A stretch of 64,000 bases of DNA from CAIYOL01 sp964494805 (GTDB taxonomy: Bacteria > Planctomycetota > Phycisphaerae > Sedimentisphaerales > Anaerobacaceae), in the NCBI GenBank assembly GCA_964494805.1, contig CAZBST010000006.1, positions 65,352 to 129,351 of the forward strand, read 5' to 3'. The translations under genes and the position numbers were made by a program. Shown in pieces: positions 33,799-42,005 of the stretch (the first letter of the stretch is position 1; each line of letters opens with the position of its first letter). Below the pieces are notes generated by a model. It did no database searches and had not been told where the DNA came from. It saw only the letters and a list, made by a program, of their open reading frames with translations.

Positions 33799-36399
33799 GT
33801 GCCAGAAGCAAAACCTTTAATTATACTTCCTCAACCACAGGTCGTAGATAGGGAAAAACGAAGGGCTTTTGGAGGTGGTGTTCGTTTTCCCAGTCATTCC
33901 CGGCAGGGCCAAAGGCTCATACCGCAGTTCAGGCAACTCCAAGCTGCTTTTGACTCAAGGCGAATAGAAATTCAAGGTTCTTCAACAGGTATTGTTCCGG
34001 AACAAGTTCTAGTTATGGAAACTGTAGGCGCGGTTGATGATTTTGTTGTTGCAGTTCGTCATGTTCAAGGAATGGAATGGCTAGGAGAATTCGATGAGGA
34101 CGACATACCTCCTGATGACGATTTTTTTGTTGATGAAGAACATAAAGAAAAAAACTTGAGTGGCCGGCTTTACTTGGTCATGGCTAATCAACAAGCTATG
34201 CAGCAGCTCTTATCCCTTTGGGGTCATTATCGGCGAGATGCTAACTATCAATTTCCCCGTGGATTAACCAAATGGCGTGAAATGTTTAAGCACCTTAGGA
34301 GCATTCGCCCATGGGGTGTTGATGACCGTATTCGTGAGACAGGAGTCCTAGAAGACTGGCGGAGACGCGTACAAGAAGGCCAAGAGTTAATACGTTTTGA
34401 AGCAGAGTTGTGGTTCAGAGATAATCGAGTGCTACGAAATTTATCTCGATCGAGGTTTGATGAGGTAATCCACAACAATGGTGGAAACATAATTACACAG
34501 TCGATAATACCAGAAATAACATATCATGGTATATTAGCCGAGTTACCTATTCGGTCGGTCCAAGCTATCCTTCAAAACACAGATGCGCAACTGGTACGTT
34601 GCGATCAAATAATGTTTTTAAGACCAGCTGGACAAGCTGTGATTCACGCACCTGCAGATGAACCTTTATATGAACGTCTAAATGAACGAAGCCGTTCGAT
34701 TCCTCAGGGGGAGCCGATCGTTGCTATATTTGATGGTTATCCGTTAGAAAATCACTATCTGTTAGAAGATCGATTAGCAATTGACGATCCAGATGATTGG
34801 GGTCGTGATTATCCAGCCAACGATCGAATTCACGGCACTGAAATGGCTTCCCTCATTATACATGGAGAATTGGATGCTAACGAAGATCCATTAAAGCGTC
34901 CTCTGTATATGAGACCTATTTTAAAACCTGATATAAGAGCTTTTGGCACACCACGCGCAGAAATGATTCCTGAAGATATCATTGCAGTAGATTTAGTTCA
35001 TCGTGCTGTAAGAAGGCTTTTTGATGGAAGTGAGGGGGAAGATCCGATCGCTCCTCAGATACGTTTTATCAACCTTTCGATATGTGATCGTTCAAGGCAA
35101 TTTAATAATGCAATGAGTTCGTGGGCAAGGCTTTTAGACTGGTTATCTTTTAAATACTCAGTACTTTTTATTGTGAGTGCTGGAAACCATCCGCAAGATA
35201 TCGAATTAGCTCTCGCCAGAGGTGAACTGGCATCAACAGATAATGATACGTTGAGAAGGGAAACAATAAAAGCTATTGCAAATGATATTAGAAATCGTCG
35301 ACTGTTATCACCAGCTGAATCACTGAATTCTTTGACTGTCGGAGCTTTACATGATGATAATTCCACCATAGGGCCAAATGACACACGTAAGAACCTGTTG
35401 GGCGATGACGGACTTCCCAGCCCTATCAGCGCCGTAGGGCTTGGGTATCGAAGATCAATCAAACCGGATATACTGTGTTCTGGCGGACGTCAATTGTATG
35501 ATGAGAAGCATGCGAATACGAATGCTAATACTATAGTCTGTATCAGCGAATCAAGCATGTCTCCTGGTCATCTTGTTGCTTCGCCTGGAACCACAGCTGG
35601 TGTCCTTAATGCTGCTAGATATTCTAGGGGAACAAGTAATGCTGCAGCGTTAGCTACGAGAGCAGCAGCGAGATTTTTTGACATTATCGAGGATCTCAGA
35701 CGAGGAGAAAATGGTGATACTTTGGGAGATGATTGTGTATCAGTCTTGACTAAAGCAATGTTAGTGCATGGCTCCTCATGGGAAAACGCATATAGTATTA
35801 TCGAGCAGGTATTAAGGACTGAAGAAAATAGCCGTGGTTTTCGGGAACATGTCGCAAGATTTCTTGGATATGGGATTTTAAACAAGGAAAGAGTTTCTAA
35901 TTGTACAGACCAAAGAGCTACTTTGATTGGGTGCGGTAGACTTTCGGATGGGGAAGCTCACTTGTATTCAATTCCGTTGCCTCCAAGCCTTAGTAGCAAG
36001 AGGATTTGGAGGCGTTTGACAATTACACTAGCTTGGTTAAGTCCGGTTCGATCTACAGATAGAAAGTATCGATGTGCATCTCTTTGGTTTGACCCCCCAT
36101 CAGATAAACTTCAGATAATTCGTCAACAAGCTGATGGGCGCGCAGTTAGGCGAGGTACGGTTCAACATGAGATTTTAGAAGGCGACAGAGCCGCAGTTTT
36201 TGTTGACGGAGATAAGTTACTCATAAAAGTCAATTGTCGAGAAGCAGCGAAGCCATTAACACAATCCGTTCCATATGGACTAGCAGTCTCTTTGGAAGTT
36301 GCTGAAGGTATTGAGATACCAATTTATAATGAGATATTAACAAGGATTCGCACAGTTATAAGAATTAATTCTTCAGGCATTGTCGATGAAAAGAGTTAA
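33799..36399 (+). CDS. ietS: Subtilisin-like (S8) serine protease of an IetAS-type defence pair
   Basis: 866 residues starting at GTG, with AAAGGA 8 bases upstream. The catalytic triad is visible: Asp312 in AIFDGYP, His345 in HGTEMAS and Ser613 in RGTSNAAALAT. The oxyanion Asn region is SAGNHP near 455. The 300-residue N-terminal part and the 200-residue C-terminal part are not secretory: there is no signal peptide, so it acts in the cytoplasm. The wide spacing between His and Ser contains inserted segments, unlike secreted subtilisins. Together with the AAA ATPase 5 bases upstream it forms the IetAS pair, in which the protease is presumed to be the effector and the ATPase its regulator (inference from the known family). 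All triad residues are intact. Confidence 0.85.
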   Translation: MPEAKPLIILPQPQVVDREKRRAFGGGVRFPSHSRQGQRLIPQFRQLQAAFDSRRIEIQGSSTGIVPEQVLVMETVGAVDDFVVAVRHVQGMEWLGEFDEDDIPPDDDFFVDEEHKEKNLSGRLYLVMANQQAMQQLLSLWGHYRRDANYQFPRGLTKWREMFKHLRSIRPWGVDDRIRETGVLEDWRRRVQEGQELIRFEAELWFRDNRVLRNLSRSRFDEVIHNNGGNIITQSIIPEITYHGILAELPIRSVQAILQNTDAQLVRCDQIMFLRPAGQAVIHAPADEPLYERLNERSRSIPQGEPIVAIFDGYPLENHYLLEDRLAIDDPDDWGRDYPANDRIHGTEMASLIIHGELDANEDPLKRPLYMRPILKPDIRAFGTPRAEMIPEDIIAVDLVHRAVRRLFDGSEGEDPIAPQIRFINLSICDRSRQFNNAMSSWARLLDWLSFKYSVLFIVSAGNHPQDIELALARGELASTDNDTLRRETIKAIANDIRNRRLLSPAESLNSLTVGALHDDNSTIGPNDTRKNLLGDDGLPSPISAVGLGYRRSIKPDILCSGGRQLYDEKHANTNANTIVCISESSMSPGHLVASPGTTAGVLNAARYSRGTSNAAALATRAAARFFDIIEDLRRGENGDTLGDDCVSVLTKAMLVHGSSWENAYSIIEQVLRTEENSRGFREHVARFLGYGILNKERVSNCTDQRATLIGCGRLSDGEAHLYSIPLPPSLSSKRIWRRLTITLAWLSPVRSTDRKYRCASLWFDPPSDKLQIIRQQADGRAVRRGTVQHEILEGDRAAVFVDGDKLLIKVNCREAAKPLTQSVPYGLAVSLEVAEGIEIPIYNEILTRIRTVIRINSSGIVDEKS

Positions 36400-36590
36400 C
36401 CCTCGCAATAAGTTGTTTGGTAAAAATCAATCAAATGCGCAGAAGTCCACGAAAAAATTTCCCATCTTTGTCTCTGTTAACTTAGGCAACTTTTACCCGC
36501 AAATTCTTCCCCCGCAAACATTAAAATTCCGCCAAACCCCCGCTTCTCAAATCCTTCATTTTAAAACCCAATGATATACAAAATGCTCAT

Positions 36591-36616
36591 AGTCCTTTTG
36601 ATTAGTCAAAAGGACT
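36591..36616 (+). terminator. Perfect 10-bp hairpin downstream of the protease gene
   Basis: AGTCCTTTTG and CAAAAGGACT pair perfectly over a 6-base loop, 192 bases after the stop. No T-run follows on the plus strand, so termination is possible but not certain. Confidence 0.45.
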
Positions 36617-36628
36617 AGAACGAAAAAA

Positions 36629-36653
36629 GAATACCTAAGTATCTTAGGTATTC
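36629..36653. repeat. Perfect 11-bp palindrome with 3-base loop
   Basis: GAATACCTAAG-TAT-CTTAGGTATTC, 12 bases after the preceding hairpin. On the minus strand it is followed by TTTTTTCG, so it can serve as a terminator for leftward transcription, while the two hairpins together form a tandem barrier. Confidence 0.5.
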
Positions 36654-36831
36654 CCCTTAACACTCCCTCCAACCCGTCCACCAAAAATTCTTTGTTAAAA
36701 TAGGCAACTTTTGGCTAATTTTCTTTGTGCTTTTTCGTGGCTAATTTTTCTTCACAATCTGCGTCGAAAAAATCCTCATTCTCAAATCCCTCATTCTCAA
36801 ATCCCGCCATGAACACCAGCGCTATGTGGCA

Positions 36832-36860
36832 TTGACATATATCACAATTCGTTTTATCAT
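36832..36860 (+). promoter_or_regulatory. Sigma70-type promoter of the PadR gene
   Basis: TTGACA at 36832-36837 and TATCAT at 36855-36860 with exactly 17 bases between. The expected transcription start falls at or next to the ATG at 36868, so the mRNA would have little or no leader. This agrees with the absence of a ribosome binding site. Confidence 0.6.
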
Positions 36861-36867
36861 AACGCTT

Positions 36868-37209
36868 ATGAATACAATATTTTTCAAAAACTGGACAAAT
36901 CAGGTTCGCAAGGGCCTTCTCGAAGTAACTATCCTTAACGACATACACAACCGAAGAATGTACGGTTACGAAATGCAAAGGAAATTTTGTAAGTCCAAAG
37001 GTTTGCTCATGAGCGAAGGGACAATTTATAGCATCCTCAGGCGATTCAAAAAACAAGGTCTTGTAACATTCTACCAAGCCAAATCGCCAGATGGTCCGAA
37101 GAGAAAATACTATCGCCTGACCGAATTGGGCCGCCAAACCCTTGCTCAGATGAATGGCTATTGGCAAGCAATCAAACGGCAGGCCGACTCTATTGAACGG
37201 GGCAAATAG
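36868..37209 (+). CDS. PadR-family transcriptional regulator
   Basis: About 113 residues from the ATG at 36868. A further open stretch upstream overlaps the promoter and is not family-like. The winged helix is visible as WTNQVRKGLLEVTILNDIHNRRMYGYEMQRKF, then LLMSEGTIYSILRRFKKQGLVTFY as recognition helix, then the wing GPKRKYYRLTELGRQTL. A short C-terminal helix for dimerisation follows (WQAIKRQADSIERGK). PadR proteins are dimeric repressors, often autoregulated and linked to a neighbouring transporter or stress gene. No target gene is adjacent here; both flanks are long non-coding DNA. The start overlaps a strong promoter, suggesting leaderless translation. Confidence 0.85.
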   Translation: MNTIFFKNWTNQVRKGLLEVTILNDIHNRRMYGYEMQRKFCKSKGLLMSEGTIYSILRRFKKQGLVTFYQAKSPDGPKRKYYRLTELGRQTLAQMNGYWQAIKRQADSIERGK

Positions 37210-37947
37210 CCATCATGCATTTTACTCCGTGTAGGTTTCTCGCTATATGGCATTGCCACCTACTGAAGTTCTTCCCCGTCAATCCAAAGAGTTCCTGTTA
37301 ACTTCGGCAATTTTTTTATTTTGTCTTCCGTTTACTATCTTTACTTTTTCGCCTAAAGAATCTCTGCGGTCTCGGTGTTCTCCGCGGTAAAACTTTTCAA
37401 TCAAATGCGCAGGGGGGTAAAAAATTGTTAAATTTTGTTGAAGATTTTGCGTTGGTTTCTATGCAGTTTTTTAAATCTCGATACGCTTTTTGTAAATTTT
37501 TGTAAGTTTCTGCACGTTTCAAAACAGAAACTTGCGCGTTTGGTGCTACCCCAAATCCCCCATCTTGTCTATCTTGCCAACGACTGCTCCTTGTTTTACT
37601 GCCCCTGCTATCACTATATATTGTATATTACCCAAATTGCCCAAATTCGCCCCGATAATCAGTTTTGGTGTGAAAATTGGCTTTTTACAAAAGGCGATTT
37701 TTAATGTTAATAAGTTGCCTTGCCACGCCAAAGGTGCTGAATTTTGGCGTAACTTTATGCTATTGAGCCGGTTAGGCTGACCTCAAACTTTTCTAAAGTT
37801 TTTCATTTACTTATGTCGATAGCAATACTGTGAATGCTGGTTAGTGCCTCGAATGGATTCCGGGGGCATACAATATATAGTGGTTATCGGCTTTCGGGCG
37901 AAAAAAGGGATTTTTCGCCCGAAAGCCGGAGGTGTAAGGTAATTTAA
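37210..37947. other. Long non-coding stretch between PadR and FlgM-like genes
   Basis: 738 bases. Open frames at 37435-37780 show no domain, no ribosome binding site and poor composition. The region contains TCAATCAAATGCGCAG (37397-37412), a GTTAACTTCGGCAATTTTT segment similar to 36475-36495, a loose GTAGG/CACCTAC inverted pair near 37230, and at its end the 17-bp hairpin upstream of the FlgM-like gene. Confidence 0.5.
37889..37927 (+). promoter_or_regulatory. Perfect 17-bp hairpin directly before the FlgM-like gene
   Basis: Arms 37889-37905 and 37911-37927 are exact reverse complements with a 5-base loop (AGGGA). The arms end in AAAAA and TTTTT at the loop. The GGAGGTGTAAGG that includes the ribosome binding site begins at the last base of the 3' arm, 20 bases before the ATG. 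A leader hairpin of this strength next to the ribosome binding site could control translation or transcript stability. Confidence 0.6.
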
Positions 37948-38202
37948 ATGCCAAGCTTTGATTCTAATAGCCGTTTTAAAGAAGAAAGCCTGATTGCGGA
38001 GCAGGATTTGCTTATGGAGCAGATACTTGAGAACATCAATACTACGCCTATCGGCCAGGTGTTAAAGAAGATTGCAACACTGCCGGAGGTTCGCAAAGAG
38101 AAAGTTCTTGACCTCCGCCAGCAGCTAAGTAAAGGTAAATACAGGGTTAATGAGCGATTGGATATTGCTCTCGACAGGGTCCTTGAGGACCTTACTGCTT
38201 AA
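37948..38202 (+). CDS. flgM: FlgM-like anti-sigma factor
   Basis: 84 residues. The C-terminal half, LPEVRKEKVLDLRQQLSKGKYRVNERLDIALDRVLEDL, has the FlgM pattern: an Arg-x-x-Lys-Val helix, a short G-K-Y turn and an Ile-Ala-x-x-x-Leu helix that bind the flagellar sigma factor. The N-terminal half is polar and probably disordered, as in FlgM. A GTAAGG ribosome binding site lies upstream, beside a strong hairpin. No flagellar gene is in the window, so the partner sigma is not visible here. If the family call is wrong it is a small acidic helical protein of unknown role. Confidence 0.6.
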   Translation: MPSFDSNSRFKEESLIAEQDLLMEQILENINTTPIGQVLKKIATLPEVRKEKVLDLRQQLSKGKYRVNERLDIALDRVLEDLTA

Positions 38203-38242
38203 ACATAAACCCACCGATAAGCCGGGGGGCTAAATACTTAAC

Positions 38243-38683
38243 TTACGAGATTACTTCCGGCACCTCGTCGTCGGGTTCATCCATTTCGGGCGGTTTGTAG
38301 CCCGGCTGCTTCGATCTTTCCACTTCTTCCTTGAAGGCGGCTGTGACTTTGTCCTGGATTTTTCGCCTGCACTCGGCGTTGATTGGGTGGGCGATGTCGG
38401 CGTGAAGCTTCATTCTGCCTTTGACATCCTTCTTTGCCCGGTTTTCAGAAAGGGCAACTCCGCAATTATTGCAGAATTTTGCCCTGAGATGGTTTTTGCC
38501 GCCGCATTTCTCACAGTGGTCGCTCATTTTTCTGGATGGCATAGCGACGAAATAGCCGCCGGCGCCCTCGATGATTTTGATGTCGCGGATTACGAACTCA
38601 TTGTCCATCGTCACCGAGCAAAAAGCTTTTAGCCTGTCATCTTTGTTGTCCACTAATTTGACTCTAACTTCAGTGATTTCCAT
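38243..38683 (-). CDS. spoVG: SpoVG family protein with inserted zinc ribbon
   Basis: About 146 residues from MEITEVRVKLV; the frame is open 33 bases further upstream, but GAGG lies 9 bases before this ATG. The SpoVG core is complete: LKAFCSVTMDNEFVIRDIKIIEGAGGYFVAMPSRK, then DIAHPINAECRRKIQDKV near the end. Between the two, where Bacillus SpoVG has only a few residues, is an insert with CEKC and CNNC (about 62-80), a likely zinc ribbon, plus a linker. SpoVG is a site-specific nucleic-acid-binding regulator (DNA and RNA). The acidic C-terminal tail is also additional. It follows ispE with 37 bases between, a neighbourhood also seen in Bacillus (ispE, purR, spoVG). Confidence 0.9.
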   Translation of the reverse strand: MEITEVRVKLVDNKDDRLKAFCSVTMDNEFVIRDIKIIEGAGGYFVAMPSRKMSDHCEKCGGKNHLRAKFCNNCGVALSENRAKKDVKGRMKLHADIAHPINAECRRKIQDKVTAAFKEEVERSKQPGYKPPEMDEPDDEVPEVIS

Positions 38684-38720
38684 TTTCTTTGCCTCGCTTA
38701 AAAGTCGTATCCCCACAGCT

Positions 38721-39623
38721 TTACCATTTGTTGTTGCCCACTAAAACGGCTTTGCAACCGGTTTGTTGTTCAAGTTTGGTTTTGTTTGCCCGCCCCTTTT
38801 CAATATCGCCGTTGTCAATAATGTAAAACATAGCTGAACCACTTCCACTCAGGCACAGAGGCTTGAAACCCAGCGATTCTATTTTAGCTTTCAAGTCAGC
38901 AAGTTCTTTGTATAAGCCGAAACAAGCCATCTCGAGCATATTTGCGCACATTTCCAGGACTAAATCAATCCTGTTTTTCTCTAAAGGAACGTTTATTTGG
39001 GTATGAAGCTGTTTGTAGAGGGCCGGATTATGTTTGTAATTGGCGTAAACCTTTTTTGTAGAGACACTTACGGTAGGAAGTATCAGCAGAGCTAAAAAGG
39101 CGAAATTTTCGTCTAATTTTTTAATTTTTTCGCCTTTTCCGGTGCAAAAGGCCAATGGGCCATCTAAAAAGAAGGGCACATCGCTGCCTAATTGGGCTGC
39201 GAGTTTGGCAAGAGCGGCGTCGGGAATTTGTAAATTGAGGTATTTGTTTAGGCCGATGAGGGTTGCCGCTGCATCGCTGCTGGCAGAACCGAGCCCTGAG
39301 CCGGCAGGGATATTTTTTGTCAGGGTGATTTTGATGTTAGCTTCCTGGCCGTAACTTTCCAGCAGCATTTTAGCGGCTTTGTGGACGAGATTTTCTTCGC
39401 CTTCAGGAGCCCATTCCGGGCCGGTGCAAATAAGTTCGATGCCGGCCTTATTGGTTTTTTCGATGAGGATTTGGTCGTAGAAATTGACCTTGGCCATTAT
39501 GGTCTCTATATCGTGGAAGCCGTCGGGGCGTTTGCCGGCTATCAAGAGGGAAAGATTGATTTTCGCTGGTGCTCGAACTAATAAACCGTCGCCGATGATT
39601 TCAAACTGGTCTTTGCTGGTCAT
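38721..39623 (-). CDS. ispE: 4-diphosphocytidyl-2-C-methyl-D-erythritol kinase
   Basis: 300 residues, normal for IspE, a GHMP kinase of the non-mevalonate isoprenoid pathway. It begins, after a short extension, with RAPAKINLSLLIAGKRPDGFHDIETIM (substrate-binding Lys and His). The ATP-binding motif is NIPAGSGLGSASSDAAATL near 104, and the C-terminal GHMP motif is PLCLSGSGSAMFYI near 258. It phosphorylates CDP-methylerythritol in the cytoplasm. Its product pathway feeds the polyprenyl diphosphate synthase encoded at 58222. It is divergently transcribed from the YqaA-type gene and followed by spoVG in the same direction, probably one operon. Confidence 0.95.
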   Translation of the reverse strand: MTSKDQFEIIGDGLLVRAPAKINLSLLIAGKRPDGFHDIETIMAKVNFYDQILIEKTNKAGIELICTGPEWAPEGEENLVHKAAKMLLESYGQEANIKITLTKNIPAGSGLGSASSDAAATLIGLNKYLNLQIPDAALAKLAAQLGSDVPFFLDGPLAFCTGKGEKIKKLDENFAFLALLILPTVSVSTKKVYANYKHNPALYKQLHTQINVPLEKNRIDLVLEMCANMLEMACFGLYKELADLKAKIESLGFKPLCLSGSGSAMFYIIDNGDIEKGRANKTKLEQQTGCKAVLVGNNKW

Positions 39624-39690
39624 AATTGCTCGTTGACATTATAACAGGATATTCTTATTCTGTGCACAAAAATTGTAGTTGGTATATGGA

Positions 39691-40356
39691 ATGAATGATA
39701 TAGCAGAGCAGCCGCAGCAAAATAAACCAGTTGCGTGGTGGCATTGGCACAGGCGATTATATAACTGGGTGGTTCACTGGGCGGATACGCGTTATGGCAT
39801 GCTGGCGCTTATTATACTTGCGATTACCGAGCCGATTTGCGTTCCCATCCCAGCCGACGTAATGGTTATCGGGATGAGCTTCGGCAGACCGAAGCGAGCA
39901 ATATGGTATGGCCTTGTCTGTTCTTTTTTCTCCGTTCTCGGCGGGACGATTGCCTTTTCTCTCGGCCTTGCTATCGGTCCCGAAAGAGTCGTCGCCTTCT
40001 TTCACTACATTAACTTCGGCCCAATAAACCTCGGCCAGATGGCTCGACAGGCACTCGAACTATATCAAAAATACGATTTTTGGGCTATCTCCATATCCGC
40101 CCTGACGCCGGTGCCTTATATGATTTTCAGCTGGGTCGGCGGAATGGCTGATGTCTCCATAGTGAAATTCGTTCTCGTTAGCGTTGTTTTTCGCACTATG
40201 AGGTTCGGCAGTGAAGGCCTGCTTTTCTATTTCCTCGGAGAAAGGGCACGGCGGTTGATAGAAAAATATTTCAATATCGCCACCGTTGTTGTTATCATAC
40301 TGCTTGCGTTGCTTGCCTATATAATGAAAAAAGTGGGCCATATATTTATGGGCTGA
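39691..40356 (+). CDS. YqaA/DedA-type VTT-domain membrane protein
   Basis: About 221 residues from the ATG at 39691, with GGTATATGGA just upstream; a TTG 12 bases earlier is less likely. The VTT (SNARE-associated) domain is recognised from ITEPICVPIPADVMVIGMSFGRPKRA near 45, a GGTIAFSLGLAIG helix, and the re-entrant loop ALTPVPYMIFSWVGGMADVS near 140, where Pro and Gly are conserved. About five hydrophobic segments. Such proteins are lipid scramblase-like or small-molecule transport-linked; the substrate is unknown. It is followed 3 bases later by an AMMECR1 gene, so the two are co-transcribed. Confidence 0.85.
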   Translation: MNDIAEQPQQNKPVAWWHWHRRLYNWVVHWADTRYGMLALIILAITEPICVPIPADVMVIGMSFGRPKRAIWYGLVCSFFSVLGGTIAFSLGLAIGPERVVAFFHYINFGPINLGQMARQALELYQKYDFWAISISALTPVPYMIFSWVGGMADVSIVKFVLVSVVFRTMRFGSEGLLFYFLGERARRLIEKYFNIATVVVIILLALLAYIMKKVGHIFMG

Positions 40357-40359
40357 AAA

Positions 40360-40920
40360 GTGAACGATGCACAGAAACAAACACTTCTTAGAACTGCCCG
40401 CGATACGGTTAAGGCGATTTTGACCGGCGGGGTGCTGCCCAAACCTAAATCGAGCGACCCTGAATTAAATGCCCATTGCGGGTGCTTTGTAACATTGAAA
40501 AACCGGGGGCAGCTGCGGGGCTGTATCGGGCAATTTATATCCGACAGGCCTTTGATTGAGCTGGTTGTTGAAATGGCCAAGGCCTCGGCAACCGGTGACC
40601 CGCGGTTCTTTACCGACCCTATCACGGCCGACGAATTGGAGCAGCTTGATGTTGAAATCTCGGTGCTCTCGCCGCTGCAAAGAACAAATGACCCATTGAG
40701 CCTGCGTCTCGGAGTCGATGGTATTTATATAAAAAGAGGATGTACTTCGGGGTGCTTTCTGCCTCAGGTTGCGACCGAAACCGGCTGGAACAAAAATGAA
40801 TTTCTTTCGTATTGCTGTGCGCACAAAGCGGGCCTGCCCGCCGATGCCTGGAAAGACCCTGAAACTGAGGTTTATCTATTCACCGCTGAAGTGTTCGGGG
40901 CGGAGTTTGAAGAAATATAG
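40360..40920 (+). CDS. AMMECR1 domain protein
   Basis: 186 residues starting at GTG 3 bases after the previous stop. Family motifs are visible: CGCFVTLKNRGQLRGCIGQF (the RGCIG hexapeptide-type core near 50), AKASATGDPRFFTDPITADELEQLDVEISVLSP near 85, and KRGCTSGCFLPQVATETGWNKNEFLSYCCAHKAGL near 125. AMMECR1 proteins are widespread and conserved but have no proven reaction; a redox or radical-linked catalytic role has been suggested because of conserved Cys. It is co-transcribed with the YqaA-type gene upstream and probably with the lipoprotein gene 16 bases downstream. Confidence 0.9.
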   Translation: MNDAQKQTLLRTARDTVKAILTGGVLPKPKSSDPELNAHCGCFVTLKNRGQLRGCIGQFISDRPLIELVVEMAKASATGDPRFFTDPITADELEQLDVEISVLSPLQRTNDPLSLRLGVDGIYIKRGCTSGCFLPQVATETGWNKNEFLSYCCAHKAGLPADAWKDPETEVYLFTAEVFGAEFEEI

Positions 40921-40936
40921 ACAGGAAAAACCAATT

Positions 40937-41986
40937 ATGACGAGGAAAGTGGTGTTGATTTGCATATTGAGCGTTGTCTCTGCCGTCGGCTGTTCCAAGG
41001 GTCGGTCTCAAGTTGACCGTTCCAAGCTTAAGCGGATAGATACGCCTGCGGGGATGATTGAGTATTTGCACAAGCGGCGTTTGCCGGCGCTGGAGTCCGT
41101 TGAGGTTTGGGAAAACGAATATGGGGCGGGGCTGAAGCTTACTACCAATCACTACGAAATATTTACCACGCTTTTGGAACCTTTGATGCTTTCGCAAGTC
41201 CCCGGGTTTATGGAATCGGCGTATCGCGGTTATAACAGCCAACTGCCTGAGCCGATTGAGACGACAACCAAGTTTACCATTTATCTTTTTGCTGAGCGCA
41301 AACAATGGGAAGATTTTACGAGGACCTTCGTCGGCCCACAGGCGCCGTTGTATCTTAAAATAAAATCCGGTGCGTATTACCTGAATGACGCCTGCGTAGC
41401 GTATAATATCGGCAGAGAACGGACTTTTTCCGCACTTGGGCACGAGGGTTGGCATCAGTTCAACAAGAAGCATTTTAAGTTCCGCCTTCCGAGCTGGCTT
41501 GACGAAGGTATCGCAATGCTCTTTGAGACCAGCAGGTTTGAACAGGGCTTCTTTTATTTTGAGCCGATTCGAAATTTGAATCGATTAGGTTCGTTGAAAA
41601 TGACGCTGATGAAAAACAAGATGATACCGCTGAGAGAGCTGATAGCTATGGACCCAGGCGAGGCGGTTGTTGCAGGTGAAGATACTATAATGGCCTTTTA
41701 CAGCCAATCATATGCGTTGGTGCGGTTTTTGCGGGAAGATGGTTATGGAAAACGGCTTGGCGATTATCATCAGATGCTTGAAGGTGGTCTGAAGGGTAAA
41801 TGGCCGCTCGAAGAAGGGGGCAAAAGAATCGCAGCGGACAGAAACATCCCGCTGACCGTCAGGTGGAACCGAGCCCTCGGCAGGAAGCTATTCGAATATT
41901 ACATAGGCGATGATTTTGACCAAATCGAAAAAGAGTATCTGATGTTTTGCAGGAAGGTAGTTTATCACGTGCACTTCAGGAAATAG
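40937..41986 (+). CDS. DUF1570-like lipoprotein with HExxH motif
   Basis: About 349 residues from the ATG at 40937, which has AGGAA upstream. The frame is open far back into the AMMECR1 gene, but that part overlaps coding sequence and is not used. MTRKVVLICILSVVSAVGC is a lipoprotein signal with the acylated Cys at 19. The body contains GHEGWHQF (HExxH at 169-173) followed by LPSWLDEGIAMLFE with a downstream Glu, as in gluzincin-type zinc peptidases of the DUF1570 group. It is probably a membrane-anchored protease or its relative facing the periplasm. Substrate unknown. The maf coding frame begins shortly after its stop. Confidence 0.75.
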   Translation: MTRKVVLICILSVVSAVGCSKGRSQVDRSKLKRIDTPAGMIEYLHKRRLPALESVEVWENEYGAGLKLTTNHYEIFTTLLEPLMLSQVPGFMESAYRGYNSQLPEPIETTTKFTIYLFAERKQWEDFTRTFVGPQAPLYLKIKSGAYYLNDACVAYNIGRERTFSALGHEGWHQFNKKHFKFRLPSWLDEGIAMLFETSRFEQGFFYFEPIRNLNRLGSLKMTLMKNKMIPLRELIAMDPGEAVVAGEDTIMAFYSQSYALVRFLREDGYGKRLGDYHQMLEGGLKGKWPLEEGGKRIAADRNIPLTVRWNRALGRKLFEYYIGDDFDQIEKEYLMFCRKVVYHVHFRK

Positions 41987-42005
41987 CCGGTGTCCGGTAT
42001 CGGTC

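Larger units (their letters stand above)
36400..36867. other. Non-coding gap with repeats before the PadR gene
   Basis: No gene supported. Besides the two hairpins it contains the repeat TCAATCAAATGCGCAG (36427-36442, also at 37397 and, inverted, at 62068) and tandem copies of TCATTCTCAAATCCC near 36773-36805. Open frames antisense to the PadR gene are not protein-like. Confidence 0.5.

Noticed and set aside
36715..37167. Leftward 150-residue reading frame antisense to PadR
   Set aside because: The PadR winged helix is clear on the plus strand and has its own promoter; the antisense frame includes a tandem repeat and no family features.
37435..37780. Small reading frames in the PadR-FlgM gap
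   Set aside because: No start context, unusual composition and overlapping frames with no known domain.
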